From the NCBI RefSeq assembly GCF_022346995.1, contig NZ_JAKRNM010000001.1:1-64000 (forward strand): 64,000 nucleotides of DNA, in the 5' to 3' direction. Positions 45,744 through 54,889 of this stretch are shown here, one piece after another. The notes beneath the pieces were generated by a model. It searched no databases, was not told where the DNA came from, and saw nothing but the letters and a program-made list of their open reading frames with translations. A program made the position numbers and the translations under genes. Position 1 is the stretch's first letter; the number at the start of each line of letters is the position of its first letter. This stretch comes from Paenibacillus sp. ACRRY. GTDB taxonomy: Bacteria; Bacillota; Bacilli; Paenibacillales; Paenibacillaceae.

Positions 45744-46594
45744 CGTGAAACACGGTCCTGCAGCCGTTGGGACTCGTATTCGTGGTTAAAGATGCGGTGA
45801 TATTGTTTGGGCGTCAAGCCGATGAGTTTTTTGAAAAAATTCGTGAAATGGCTCTGATCGCTGAATCCTGTCTGGGCGGATACCTCAAGCGGCAGCGTCC
45901 CTTGTTCCAATAAACGCTTGGCCTGATTAATACGAATGGTTTCCAGATAGCGATATGGTGAGATACCTTTTTGGCGAGTAAATAGACGCACCAGGTGATA
46001 CTTGCTCATTCCACTTCGTTCGGCTAACTCACTCAGCGATATACTTTCCATGTAATGAGACTCTATGTATTCGCAAATACGCTTGACTTCGGTCGTCACA
46101 TCCTGAGAGGAGACGGGAGAATCAGTATCTGCATAATCCCGAAGCAGCTGTTCCAGCAACAAGAGCAACAGTTCTTCTTTGCCAAAATCGGATTGCTCCT
46201 CCAAAATCATCAAATGCAGATCATGCAGAGACCCGACAAGCTCGTGCTGATAGAGTACGGGTGCTGTAAAGCGTGGCAAAAAATCTTGTCCAGTAATTTC
46301 CCGAGTGTATTCTCTCATGACCTCTGGCTGGATATTAATACAGCGATAATCGAGCGTTCTTCCGTCAATCTGTTCACAGGCATGGGGGTCATGAGGGTTA
46401 AATACGATCATGTCGCCTGTATTCAGCACATACTCCTGATTGTTGCAGACCAAATATCGCTTGCCCTGCTCAATAAAACCAATGACATAATAGTCATGAA
46501 AGTGATTGGGGAATTTCTGCATAATGCCCTGGAATTGATAAGCTTCAAGCTGCAGATCAGTATCAAATACAACGGTTCGTACTTCGCGAATCAT
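45740..46594 (-). CDS. AraC-family regulator (with EamA exporter)
   Basis: 284 residues; ATG at 46594 with AAGAAGG about 7 nt upstream; the longer reading to 46675 would run through the promoter. N-terminal cupin sensor (NHFHDYYVIGFIEQGKR; MIVFNPHDPHACE). C-terminal double helix-turn-helix (LSELAERSGMSKYHLVRLF and EVSAQTGFSDQSHFTNFFKK). Typical of the exporter-linked AraC type. Paired 11-bp direct repeats lie in its promoter. Confidence 0.9.
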   Translation of the reverse strand: MIREVRTVVFDTDLQLEAYQFQGIMQKFPNHFHDYYVIGFIEQGKRYLVCNNQEYVLNTGDMIVFNPHDPHACEQIDGRTLDYRCINIQPEVMREYTREITGQDFLPRFTAPVLYQHELVGSLHDLHLMILEEQSDFGKEELLLLLLEQLLRDYADTDSPVSSQDVTTEVKRICEYIESHYMESISLSELAERSGMSKYHLVRLFTRQKGISPYRYLETIRINQAKRLLEQGTLPLEVSAQTGFSDQSHFTNFFKKLIGLTPKQYHRIFNHEYESQRLQDRVSR

Positions 46595-46611
46595 GCTGCA
46601 CCTTCTTTCTT

Positions 46612-46654
46612 GTAAGTTCTTGTCATTATAAACGGAAAAGAAGGTAAGTTCTTG
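46612..46654. promoter_or_regulatory. 11-bp direct repeat, putative AraC autoregulatory site
   Basis: GTAAGTTCTTG occurs exactly at 46612-46622 and 46644-46654, 32 bp apart start to start (three helix turns). On the minus strand the second copy covers the -35 region and the first lies just after the -10 (TATAAT, complement of ATTATA at 46625-46630). Confidence 0.65.
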
Positions 46655-46697
46655 GATGATATTGCTCCTTCGCATGCCATAAATAGCAGGGTAGCAG

Positions 46698-46730
46698 CAG
46701 AAAAAGAGCAGATTTCCTGCTCCTTTTCTG
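46698..46730 (-). terminator. Terminator of the P450 gene
   Basis: CAGAAAA and GAGCAG pair with CTGCTC and TTTTCTG around a 6-nt loop. On the minus strand the 3' arm ends in T5C. Confidence 0.82.
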
Positions 46731-46748
46731 TTAACAACCTATAGAGTA

Positions 46749-48002
46749 CTACTTATATAACCTCATGGGAAGGCTTGTCAGAGATTGTCCTGCTGCAGAC
46801 GGGGTCAGGTGATCTTCCAGTATAAATCCGCTGACGGGTTCAATACTTGAGAAGGTTCTTAAAAATGTCGTCAAAACAATTTTGGCTTCCAGCCTAGCCA
46901 GAGGCGCACCCAGGCAGAAGTGTGTGCCGAAGCCAAAAGCGAGCTGTTTGTTATTGTTCGTACGATGAATATTCAAGGTAAAAGGATCCTCGAACATGTC
47001 CTCATCCATATTGGCTGCACTCATCCAGGCTACGATGGCATCTCCTTTTTTGAGTTCAACACCGAGCAGATGATTATCCGCCTTGACCATGCGGTCCATT
47101 TTACTGATATGGAAACGATACCGCAGCATTTCTTCCACTGCATTTCCAACAAGCTCTGGATTATCTCTCAGCTCCGTGTACAGTTCAGGCTTATCATAGA
47201 GCAGCGCATAGAAGGAATTGGCCAACAGGTTGCTTGTGGTTTCAATTCCTGCACCCAGAATAAACATGGTGGTACGCACAATTTCCTCATCCGTAAAATG
47301 TTCACCATCCACTTCCACCTGGATCAGGTCCGAGATAATGTCCTCGGCAAGATTTGTTCGTTTGGACACAACAAAAGGGTAAAGGTATTCGAAATATTGC
47401 TGACCCGCAATTTTCTTCATTTCATTGATGCGGCTAAAGGTTGCATCCGTTGTTGGCATGAAGAGAATATCTACCCATTCCTTAAATAGGAGCCTGTCTT
47501 TGGAAGGGATGCCAAGCAGATCAGACATAATGATTACTGGAAACATACTTGTGTAGGCTTGTACAATATCCACCTCGGGAAGCTGAGAAAATTCCGTGAC
47601 TAACTCGTCTGCTGCGGCCTGTATGCGCGGTTCCCAAAGTTTGAGACTTCTTGGGGTAAATGCACTTGCCAATAGTGATCTTCGCTTGCGGTGTTCCGGG
47701 GGATCCACGTTGTGAATATCCAGCTTGTCCGGAATGTGGTGCTCGCTGTCCGCACCTTCCCCCTCACTTGAATATCCCACGTTAACAATTGATCTTTCTC
47801 TTACACTGGAGAAATGTTCATGATCGTTTAATACGGTTTTCACCAAATCATACTTGAACACATGCCAGGAATCTGTCTCTTCATTGTAAACGACAGGTTC
47901 CTGTTTGAGCATGTGGCGATACCAACGATAAGGGCTAAACTCTTCTTCTTTCGATTGGAATTTCGTGATTTCAGACAGAGAAATAATCGTGCTCTTCTTC
48001 AT
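46749..48002 (-). CDS. Cytochrome P450
   Basis: 417 residues, ATG after TAAGGAGGTAAG. The heme-binding loop is FGFGTHFCLGAPLARLE (Cys ligand), the I-helix is GAGIETTSN and the ExxR region is ELRDNPELVGNAVEEMLRYR. Soluble bacterial class, CYP107-like. It hydroxylates a small molecule with electrons from ferredoxin or flavodoxin partners that are not encoded nearby. The divergent neighbour is an export-type permease and a PadR regulator follows. Substrate unknown. Confidence 0.93.
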   Translation of the reverse strand: MKKSTIISLSEITKFQSKEEEFSPYRWYRHMLKQEPVVYNEETDSWHVFKYDLVKTVLNDHEHFSSVRERSIVNVGYSSEGEGADSEHHIPDKLDIHNVDPPEHRKRRSLLASAFTPRSLKLWEPRIQAAADELVTEFSQLPEVDIVQAYTSMFPVIIMSDLLGIPSKDRLLFKEWVDILFMPTTDATFSRINEMKKIAGQQYFEYLYPFVVSKRTNLAEDIISDLIQVEVDGEHFTDEEIVRTTMFILGAGIETTSNLLANSFYALLYDKPELYTELRDNPELVGNAVEEMLRYRFHISKMDRMVKADNHLLGVELKKGDAIVAWMSAANMDEDMFEDPFTLNIHRTNNNKQLAFGFGTHFCLGAPLARLEAKIVLTTFLRTFSSIEPVSGFILEDHLTPSAAGQSLTSLPMRLYK

Positions 48003-48051
48003 TCATCTTACCTCCTTAGTTGGGGTCATTGACAAATATAACAAACAAGAG

Positions 48052-48067
48052 TACTTTAATTCAAGTA
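48052..48067. promoter_or_regulatory. Inverted repeat between P450 and permease genes, possible PadR operator
   Basis: TACTT-TAATTC-AAGTA is a 5-6-5 dyad in the divergent promoter region, next to a TTATAAT element on the plus strand at about 48073-48081. Confidence 0.5.
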
Positions 48068-48099
48068 GTTTAAATTATAATAATAAGGTGGAGTAGAGA

Positions 48100-49257
48100 G
48101 TGAAGAGCATGCTGAAGCATAAAGGAGTCAAAGCGGGTATATTCATGATTGTGTTCTATCAGATTGTGATGCTGACCGTTTTCATGTCCGGATATAGCGC
48201 CATCCCCAAAAATGTAACGAATCTTACCGTTGCTATCGTAAATGAGGACCAACAATCCGGTACTGAATTCGTTCAGAAGCTGCAAGAGCAGCTCCCGTTC
48301 AATATTGTAACCGATGAGTCGCTGGAACAAGCGAAGATGGGTCTGGAAGACCGTGATATTCATATGGTCATACGTATACCCGGTGATTTTACGGAAAAAC
48401 TGTCTGAACAGAGCGGCAAAGCGCAGTTGGAATATTTGATTAATGAATCTAACCCAACCACAATTACCAGTTCGATGAAAAATGTAGCAACAGAAATTAC
48501 GGCCCAGATTAGCGCTCAGGTTCAAGCTCAAAGCTTCGAAGCGGTATTAAACGGAATGCAGGTTCCGGCGGAGCAATCCAAGCAGATTGTGGAATCCACC
48601 ACGGGCAAAGTCTCATCCAATATCGTGATGAGCAATCCGCAGCCTGCCGGTATGCAAAATCAGATGGCACCGATGTTTATCACAATGGCACTTTACGTCG
48701 GAGCCATGATCTATTCCATGCAGAGTGTGGGCGGGATGCAGCAGCTGCGTGCACAAATCGGAAAATGGAAAGCATTTTTTGCCCTGCGTGGGACGAACCT
48801 GCTCATTTCCCTGATTGCTCCTCTGGTTGGAATAGGCATCTACTTCATGGTTCAAGGATATGGGGTGGAAGTGTTTCTGAAAATGTGGCTTGTGCACAGT
48901 CTGCAATTATTCGTATCGATCGAATTTACAAGTATCTTCATCATGCTTCTCGGTCAGGGAGGTATGCTGATCAACATGGTATTCGTGCTTAGTCAATCCA
49001 TTGCCAACGGTACGTCCATGTCACCGGAGATGATGCCTGGATATTTCAAATTCGTCAGTCAGATTACGCCGATGTTCTATTCCACCCATTTGGATTACAA
49101 TATTCTCTTCGGCGGTGGAAGAACGGCCCATTATGCGATCGGACTCGCGCTGGTTGGACTGGTCGCGTTCGTTCTCAATGCAGCGATACACCATTTCAAA
49201 AGTGCCAAGCAAACCAATCCACTGCAAGAGTCTTCACAACAGCCCGCTATAGTATAA
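48100..49257 (+). CDS. YhgE/Pip-type ABC-2 membrane protein
   Basis: 385 residues from GTG, with AAGGTGGAG 6 nt upstream. One N-terminal membrane helix (about 10-33), a large extracytoplasmic region (35-180: NVTNLTVAIVNEDQQSG), then about five helices (190-375). This is the YhgE/Pip or ABC-2 permease layout. Its usual ATP-binding partner is absent, and such proteins can work without one. Likely export of a drug or lipid-like compound. Divergent from the P450. Confidence 0.85.
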   Translation: MKSMLKHKGVKAGIFMIVFYQIVMLTVFMSGYSAIPKNVTNLTVAIVNEDQQSGTEFVQKLQEQLPFNIVTDESLEQAKMGLEDRDIHMVIRIPGDFTEKLSEQSGKAQLEYLINESNPTTITSSMKNVATEITAQISAQVQAQSFEAVLNGMQVPAEQSKQIVESTTGKVSSNIVMSNPQPAGMQNQMAPMFITMALYVGAMIYSMQSVGGMQQLRAQIGKWKAFFALRGTNLLISLIAPLVGIGIYFMVQGYGVEVFLKMWLVHSLQLFVSIEFTSIFIMLLGQGGMLINMVFVLSQSIANGTSMSPEMMPGYFKFVSQITPMFYSTHLDYNILFGGGRTAHYAIGLALVGLVAFVLNAAIHHFKSAKQTNPLQESSQQPAIV

Positions 49258-49332
49258 AATAAGAAATAAAGGGCTCAGGCGATATTCTGCAAGAAGCTGT
49301 GCCCTTGGTAAGAGCAGAATGGGGGCAGTCAC

Positions 49333-49878
49333 ATGTCAATTCAAATATTTATTCTCGGTGCATTAAGTGAAGGGAATTGTTATCCCTATGATATTAAGAA
49401 GCAGATTGGCAAACATCTGGATCGGACCGAGGCCAGAATTACAGAAGGTACGATCTATTACAATTTTGAAGTGCTGCATAAGAAGGGTCTGATCGAGAAG
49501 ATTGAAACCATCCAGAGTGAGAATAGACCAGACAAGACGATGTATGGGATTACCGATGCAGGGCGGCTCGCGCTGGAAGAGAGCATCTATAAAGTGTTTC
49601 AGAAGTTCACGACCATTCAGTCCCTCTATGCAGCGCTGGTTAATTTGGATAAGGTGGATAATCAGAAGATCGCATACCTTATTGAAGATATTATCGTGAA
49701 AGAAAGAAAAAAACTCGAGTATATCGACCAGCAGAAACCAGAGGAGATTGAGGTAAGTGAGGATTTGATGGATGCACTGTGGCTGATGAGGGATCATGCT
49801 TATCACACGATAGAAAGCAACATTGCATGGTTGCAGAAGCTCCTTCACCATGTTCAGAGCAGAGCGTTAAGGCATTAA
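49333..49878 (+). CDS. PadR-family transcriptional regulator
   Basis: 181 residues, ATG after AATGGGGGCAGTC. N-terminal winged helix: FILGALSEGNCYPYDIKKQI and TEGTIYYNFEVLHKKGLIEK. The C-terminal part is a helical dimer domain. The regulator lies 75 nt after the permease gene and likely controls the permease and perhaps the P450, as PadR proteins often sit with the exporter they repress. Inducer unknown. Confidence 0.9.
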   Translation: MSIQIFILGALSEGNCYPYDIKKQIGKHLDRTEARITEGTIYYNFEVLHKKGLIEKIETIQSENRPDKTMYGITDAGRLALEESIYKVFQKFTTIQSLYAALVNLDKVDNQKIAYLIEDIIVKERKKLEYIDQQKPEEIEVSEDLMDALWLMRDHAYHTIESNIAWLQKLLHHVQSRALRH

Positions 49879-49907
49879 GCGCGTTTAGCGTCACCGTGCG
49901 AGCGAAG

Positions 49908-49954
49908 AGGTGCGTCAGGTCAGTGACAGTCTGGCTTTGAACGCACCTTTTTTG
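49908..49954 (+). terminator. Terminator of the permease-padR unit
   Basis: AGGTGCGT pairs with ACGCACCT and is followed by TTTTTT. Confidence 0.85.
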
Positions 49955-50064
49955 CATTTAAAGTGTGAGCAGGTAAGGAGCTGGAATTGAAACATGTGGA
50001 AAAAACATATAAAATCCGAACTATGTCATGATGAATATTTTTATAATGAGGGAGAGGAAATTTC

Positions 50065-50373
50065 ATGTTTGAACATCTGGTGGTATTCAAATTCAACGAT
50101 AACATTACGCCGGCAAAACAGCAGGAATTTGTCTCGCAATTACTCGCCTTACAGGACGAGATTCCTGGGATCATCGATCTGACTGCCGGGATCAATGTTA
50201 CGGAAGAGACGGATCATATTCAGGGATTCACGCTTGGATTAAGAGTGACGTTTGAAGACCAAGAAGCCTTGCGTGCATATGGTCCACATCCCGCCCATCA
50301 GGCTTTTGTAGCTTCCCTTAACGGATGGGTAGAGAATGTTATTGTAACGGACTTTCCCATCCCTTCGAAGTAA
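50065..50373 (+). CDS. Dabb (stress-responsive alpha-beta barrel) family protein
   Basis: 102 residues, ATG after GAGGGAGAGGAAAT. MFEHLVVFKFND with the later GFTLGLRVTFEDQEAL, YGPHPAHQAF and VTDFPI match the dimeric alpha-beta barrel family. These small cytosolic proteins form ferredoxin-like dimers and some bind small aromatic or lipid-like ligands. Function here unknown. A hypothetical gene follows after 27 nt. Confidence 0.88.
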   Translation: MFEHLVVFKFNDNITPAKQQEFVSQLLALQDEIPGIIDLTAGINVTEETDHIQGFTLGLRVTFEDQEALRAYGPHPAHQAFVASLNGWVENVIVTDFPIPSK

Positions 50374-50400
50374 GACAGGTAATGAAGGAGAACGCCGAGT

Positions 50401-50859
50401 ATGAGTTTAAATATCAGACCGTATCGTTTGGAAGATTTAAGTGATCTTGAGTACGAGGTTCGTATCGGGAGCGTGTCAGAGGATTCCTATAGGAAGATCA
50501 TGATTTTGAAATTTATAGGTGTCTACGGGTTTGGCAGTAGAGGCAACTCGGATGCCCGTTATATGAGTGCAATCGGCAAAGCTGTGCTGGAAGCATGGAG
50601 GCCGGACGGGCTCGTGATTGATCTGTCGGACATGCAGTATGATTGGGGAGATGAGTTGGATCTCGTTTTTGACGTAGGCAGTGAGATCTCAAGGTACCGT
50701 CCATTCCCGCTTGCGCTTACCGTTGGACCAAAATCAGAAGAAGCGGTCAGAACACTTCTATTTGGGGTTGGCAGTAAAGATGGAATCGAATCTGCAGGAT
50801 GGGTGTTCCGGAGTGTGGAGGAGGGATGGGCCTACATTGCTTCCCAATTAGCCACCTAG
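50401..50859 (+). CDS. Hypothetical protein
   Basis: 152 residues, ATG after AATGAAGGAGAACG, 27 nt from the Dabb gene, so probably co-transcribed. Cytosolic, no membrane segment. The central VIDLSDMQYDWGDELDLV and PLALTVGPKSEEAVRTLLFG segments form an alternating beta/alpha pattern, loosely STAS-like. I do not recognise the family. Confidence 0.72.
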   Translation: MSLNIRPYRLEDLSDLEYEVRIGSVSEDSYRKIMILKFIGVYGFGSRGNSDARYMSAIGKAVLEAWRPDGLVIDLSDMQYDWGDELDLVFDVGSEISRYRPFPLALTVGPKSEEAVRTLLFGVGSKDGIESAGWVFRSVEEGWAYIASQLAT

Positions 50860-50907
50860 AAGTCCTGATACCTCGGGTGAAATTATATTATAAATGAGTG
50901 AGCAGCA

Positions 50908-50936
50908 GGCCGGCACATGTAGTGCTGGCTTTTTTC
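50908..50936 (+). terminator. Rho-independent terminator
   Basis: GCCGGCAC pairs with GTGCTGGC over ATGTA, then T6. The rest of 50937-51159 is AT-rich. It shows a TATAAT at 51090-51095 with no good -35, and no riboswitch I can recognise. Confidence 0.88.
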
Positions 50937-51159
50937 TTTTCTCCTTATATACACTACAAAATTCAGCGATGTTAAATAATATCACATTAGGAATCCGATG
51001 TTTTGTTTCGTTTGCCCAAAATGATACGATCTCTTTATCTCTTGTAACAATTATCGTTCATGTATCATGGAAGTTCTCGAAATAGTTTATATAATGTGAA
51101 TCAACATAACATGATTGTTCAGTGCGATGGGTTGATTCTAATTTCGGGGGCGAGTGCGG

Positions 51160-52479
51160 ATGAACGAAACAAAAAAGATGAGAATTTTTTCACTGGGGAT
51201 TCAACATGTATTGGCAATGTATGCCGGGGCCATTTTGGTACCTCTGCTCGTGGGGAGAGCTTTAAATCTGACTGCAGAGCAGCTGGCGTATCTGGTATCC
51301 ATTGACCTGCTCACATGTGGTGTTGCAACGTGGCTGCAGGCTAGGAAAGGAAAGTATCTCGGCATTGGTTTGCCAGCGGTACTCGGCAGTTCTTTTGTGG
51401 CCGTTACGCCCATGATCGCCATCGGATCTCAGTATGGTATTCCAGCCATTTATGGGTCCATCATAGCAGCCGGATTATTTATCGTCATCTGTGCCGTATT
51501 TTTCAGCAAAATCGTCAAACTGTTCCCTCCCGTTGTCATTGGTACCGTGGTAACCATTATTGGTCTAGCACTTATTCCTACCGGTATTAAGAATATGGCT
51601 GGCGGGGCAAACAGTGAGAACTTTGGAAGCTTGGACAATCTGGCACTTTCATTCGGAGTACTGCTCTTTATTTTGGTACTGAACCGGTATGCTCGTGGTT
51701 TCGTTAAATCTCTTGCCGTCCTGATTGGCATCATCGCAGGAACTCTCATTGCGGCTTTCATGGGAAAAGTGAATTTCTCTCCTGTTCAGGAAGCGTCATG
51801 GTTCCACTTGCCACAACCGTTTTATTTCGGAATGCCAACATTTGAGCTTGGCCCGATTATTACAATGATCATCGTAGGAACTGTCGTGATTATCGAGTCA
51901 ACGGGTGTATTTATGGCTTTGAGCAAAATTTGCGATCAACCCATCAATGAGAAGGATCTGGCGCGTGGTTATCGTGCAGAAGGCTTGGCTTTTGTACTTG
52001 GTGGTATATTCAATGCTTTTCCGTACAATACATTCGCACAGAATGTCGGACTCGTTCAATTATCCAAGGTGAAAACAACAAATGTCGTGGTTGCAGCCGG
52101 AGGCATTCTGGTCTTCCTCGGACTTATTCCGAAGGTAGCGGCATTTGCAACGATTATCCCAAGTGCAGTACTAGGCGGAGCAACAGTTGTTCTGTTCGGC
52201 ATGGTCGTATCCTCTGGAATCAAAATGCTGCAATCCGTCGATTTTGGCAAGCAGTCCAACCTGTTGATCGTCGCTTGTTCGGTTTCGCTTGGGCTTGGTG
52301 TTACAGCCGTACCAGACCTGTTTGCTCAGCTGCCACAAAGCATTCGGATCATTGTGAGCGATGGCATTATCACAGGAAGTTTGTCAGCGATTCTCCTCAA
52401 TATCTTTTTCAATCTTGGTTTCAAAAAGGAAAGTCTGCCTGTTCAGCCTGTAGCTGGAACTCAGGAGGCACATACCTAA
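51160..52479 (+). CDS. NCS2 family xanthine/uracil-type permease
   Basis: 439 residues. ATG at 51160 follows CGGGGGCGAG; the GTG at 51154 is too close to it. About 12-14 hydrophobic segments. Family motifs: GIQHVLAMYAGAILVPLLVG, GLPAVLGSSFVAVTPMIAI, the ESTGVF motif and the FNAFPYNTFAQNVG motif. It fits the PbuX/PucJ-type xanthine or urate group of the nucleobase:cation symporter-2 family rather than UraA. It imports purines. Single gene. Confidence 0.88.
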   Translation: MNETKKMRIFSLGIQHVLAMYAGAILVPLLVGRALNLTAEQLAYLVSIDLLTCGVATWLQARKGKYLGIGLPAVLGSSFVAVTPMIAIGSQYGIPAIYGSIIAAGLFIVICAVFFSKIVKLFPPVVIGTVVTIIGLALIPTGIKNMAGGANSENFGSLDNLALSFGVLLFILVLNRYARGFVKSLAVLIGIIAGTLIAAFMGKVNFSPVQEASWFHLPQPFYFGMPTFELGPIITMIIVGTVVIIESTGVFMALSKICDQPINEKDLARGYRAEGLAFVLGGIFNAFPYNTFAQNVGLVQLSKVKTTNVVVAAGGILVFLGLIPKVAAFATIIPSAVLGGATVVLFGMVVSSGIKMLQSVDFGKQSNLLIVACSVSLGLGVTAVPDLFAQLPQSIRIIVSDGIITGSLSAILLNIFFNLGFKKESLPVQPVAGTQEAHT

Positions 52480-52514
52480 TTCCATCTTAACTGACTAATA
52501 GCGAATTAATCGAG

Positions 52515-52592
52515 TAAGCCCACATCGGATTCATTGCTGGAAAGAGTGGAATATATCCTTCTTCCTAAATGAATACCTTGTGGGCTTATTTG
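52515..52592 (+). terminator. Terminator after the permease
   Basis: TAAGCCCACA pairs with TGTGGGCTTA and inner GGATTCATT with AATGAATACC; followed by TTTGG. The rest up to 52773 shows no gene. Confidence 0.75.
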
Positions 52593-52773
52593 GCTGCCCT
52601 ACACGATGAAACATGCAAACGCCCTACAAATATGCTAAAGTTTCCTTATGAACATATGATATGTTCATCATTTCGAAATTCCATGCGACTACATAAATGA
52701 GCATTGGTTCACACAGGCTAAAATGAATATAAACAGAGGAGTTCCTTTGTTGAGGAGAAGGAGTGGAGTGCAC

Positions 52774-54243
52774 ATGGAAAAGGATAAGTTAGGCGCAGGC
52801 TGGAATCTGGATAATAGTTATGCCCGGCTGCCGCAGACCTTTTATACGAGTCAGGGTGCAGCACCGGTACAGTCACCTGAGCTTGTCATCTTAAATGAAA
52901 CCCTTGCTGCCAGCCTCGGACTGAATGCTGAAGCGCTGAACAGCAAGGAGGGAGCAGCGATTTTCGCAGGCAATGAAACTCCGCCTGGAGCCGAGCCTCT
53001 TGCTCAAGCCTACGCAGGGCATCAATTTGGCAATTTCAATATGCTTGGTGATGGACGGGCATTGCTGCTGGGTGAACAGATTACGCCACGGGGCGAGAGA
53101 GTGGACATTCAGCTCAAAGGTTCAGGAAGAACACCTTACTCCCGTGGAGGGGACGGTCGGGCAGCGATTGGACCGATGCTGCGTGAATATATAATAAGCG
53201 AAGCCATGGAAGCACTGGGAATCCCTACAACGAGAAGTTTGGCGGTAGTGACTACTGGAGAAAACATTATTCGTGAAACGAAACGGCCGGGTGCGATATT
53301 AACCCGAGTAGCCTCCAGTCACATCCGCGTGGCAACCTTTCAGTATGCAGCTAGGTGGGGTACTGTCGACGAACTGAGAGCACTGGCGGACTATACGCTG
53401 GGACGACATTTTCCTGACATTCCTTTAGATAATAACCGTTACCTGAACTTCCTCCGGGAAGTTATCAAACGACAGGCTTCACTGATAGCCAAATGGCAGA
53501 ATGTTGGATTCATACACGGTGTCATGAATACGGACAATATGGCCATCAGTGGAGAAACGATTGATTACGGGCCTTGTGCTTTTATGGATGCTTATAATCC
53601 GGCTACAGTATTTAGTTCAATCGATACGCAAGGCCGTTATGCCTACGGCAACCAACCCTATATTGCGGGCTGGAATCTGGCTCGTCTTGCGGAGACATTG
53701 CTGCCGCTGCTGCATGAACATGAAGATGTGGCCATACAGATTGCACAGGATGCCATTGCCCAATTTTCGGAGCAGTATCATCATGAATGGTTATCCGGCA
53801 TGCGTGCCAAGCTGGGACTGTTCGCGGAAGAGAACGAAGATGAAACGCTGATTAAAGATCTTCTGGAACTGATGGAAAAGCAATCGGCGGACTATACGAA
53901 TACGTTCTTAGCTTTAACTTTTGATAAGTGGGAGAACTCGAATCTGAACGAAGCAACGGAATTTGCGGAATGGAACGAACGCTGGAAAGCGAGACTGGGC
54001 CGGCAGTCTGAATCAAGAGAAACTGTGGAGCAACGGATGAAGAGCAGCAATCCTGCAATAATCCCTCGGAATCACAGAGTGGAAGAGGCGCTCGAACGGG
54101 CAGAGAATGATGGGGATTATAGCGTAATGCATCAGCTGCTAGCCGTTCTCCAGAAACCTTATGCACATACACCAGAACAGGAAGAATACGCCACATTGCC
54201 GACGACCTGTGATCCATCTTATCGGACATTTTGCGGAACCTGA
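52774..54243 (+). CDS. selO: SelO-type protein adenylyltransferase (YdiU)
   Basis: 489 residues; ATG at 52774 after AAGGAGTGGAG. The pseudokinase fold shows the SelO motifs: [25 protein letters not shown] nucleotide loop (split here as [15 protein letters not shown]), [21 protein letters not shown], and [20 protein letters not shown] with the metal-binding Asn and Asp. The family transfers AMP from ATP to Ser, Thr or Tyr of target proteins during oxidative stress. The C-terminus ends in Cys-Gly-Thr. Cytosolic, single gene. Confidence 0.93.
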   Translation: MEKDKLGAGWNLDNSYARLPQTFYTSQGAAPVQSPELVILNETLAASLGLNAEALNSKEGAAIFAGNETPPGAEPLAQAYAGHQFGNFNMLGDGRALLLGEQITPRGERVDIQLKGSGRTPYSRGGDGRAAIGPMLREYIISEAMEALGIPTTRSLAVVTTGENIIRETKRPGAILTRVASSHIRVATFQYAARWGTVDELRALADYTLGRHFPDIPLDNNRYLNFLREVIKRQASLIAKWQNVGFIHGVMNTDNMAISGETIDYGPCAFMDAYNPATVFSSIDTQGRYAYGNQPYIAGWNLARLAETLLPLLHEHEDVAIQIAQDAIAQFSEQYHHEWLSGMRAKLGLFAEENEDETLIKDLLELMEKQSADYTNTFLALTFDKWENSNLNEATEFAEWNERWKARLGRQSESRETVEQRMKSSNPAIIPRNHRVEEALERAENDGDYSVMHQLLAVLQKPYAHTPEQEEYATLPTTCDPSYRTFCGT

Positions 54244-54352
54244 TAGGGAATGCAGATTGTTTTAGATTGAAAATTTTCAGATTGAAAAAACAATCAAGAG
54301 ATGCCTATGCAATAGATGCATTAGGAGTACAATCAACCTTGTGATCACGAAG

Positions 54353-54375
54353 AAGCTGCCACCGGCAGCTTTTTC
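54353..54375 (+). terminator. Rho-independent terminator
   Basis: AAGCTGCC/GGCAGCTT stem over ACC followed by TTTC. It lies 110 nt after selO. Confidence 0.82.
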
Positions 54376-54428
54376 ATTATCATGCCACGGGGAATGCAAT
54401 TTCAATGAATTACAGGTGGTGAGTAGCC

Positions 54429-54884
54429 ATGTCAAATGTTTTAACGAAACAGGAATTAGTAGTCAAGCTGCTTGAATTATTATCACGAACAGACTTTGAC
54501 GAAGAACAGAGCAATACATATGTTAACCGTCTATTGGACCCGTTTAAATGGGAAGGCGTGCCGTATGTTGAAACGGTGAATGGAACCTATATCGTTACCA
54601 TCTATGAACGTGGAATGCCCATGTTGAAGAAAAAGTTGAAGCAGACCGAGATGGTTATCTACTGGCTGCTGGAGGACATTATTTTTACCACGGTGCATGT
54701 GGAGATGTTGAAAAAATACGAAGTAGATAATATCAACACTCATTTAAAATATACGAGCGAAGTAATGCAGGAAATGGACCGCAACATTACAAACGCTTTT
54801 CAGCAATTGGGAGAACCCTATTTGCATTGGCATCAAACCGGTAAGCGCCAGGAATTGGAGAGTGTGCAGCATAAGGGAGGGTGA
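54429..54884 (+). CDS. Hypothetical protein, immunity-like
   Basis: 151 residues, ATG after CAGGTGGTGAGTAGC. A mixed alpha/beta cytosolic protein with WEGVPYVETVNGTYIVTIYE and VIYWLLEDIIFTTVHVEML. The YWLLEDIIF segment resembles Imm63-type immunity proteins, but this is from memory and weak. It overlaps the next gene's GTG/ATG region and is translationally coupled to a DUF4375 protein. Confidence 0.65.
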   Translation: MSNVLTKQELVVKLLELLSRTDFDEEQSNTYVNRLLDPFKWEGVPYVETVNGTYIVTIYERGMPMLKKKLKQTEMVIYWLLEDIIFTTVHVEMLKKYEVDNINTHLKYTSEVMQEMDRNITNAFQQLGEPYLHWHQTGKRQELESVQHKGG

Positions 54885-54889
54885 AGGGC

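Noticed and set aside
50937..51159. Purine riboswitch before the xanthine-type permease
   Set aside because: The conserved purine aptamer pieces (TATAATC ... GATATGG ... GTTTCTACC) are not present. No anti-terminator pair was seen either.
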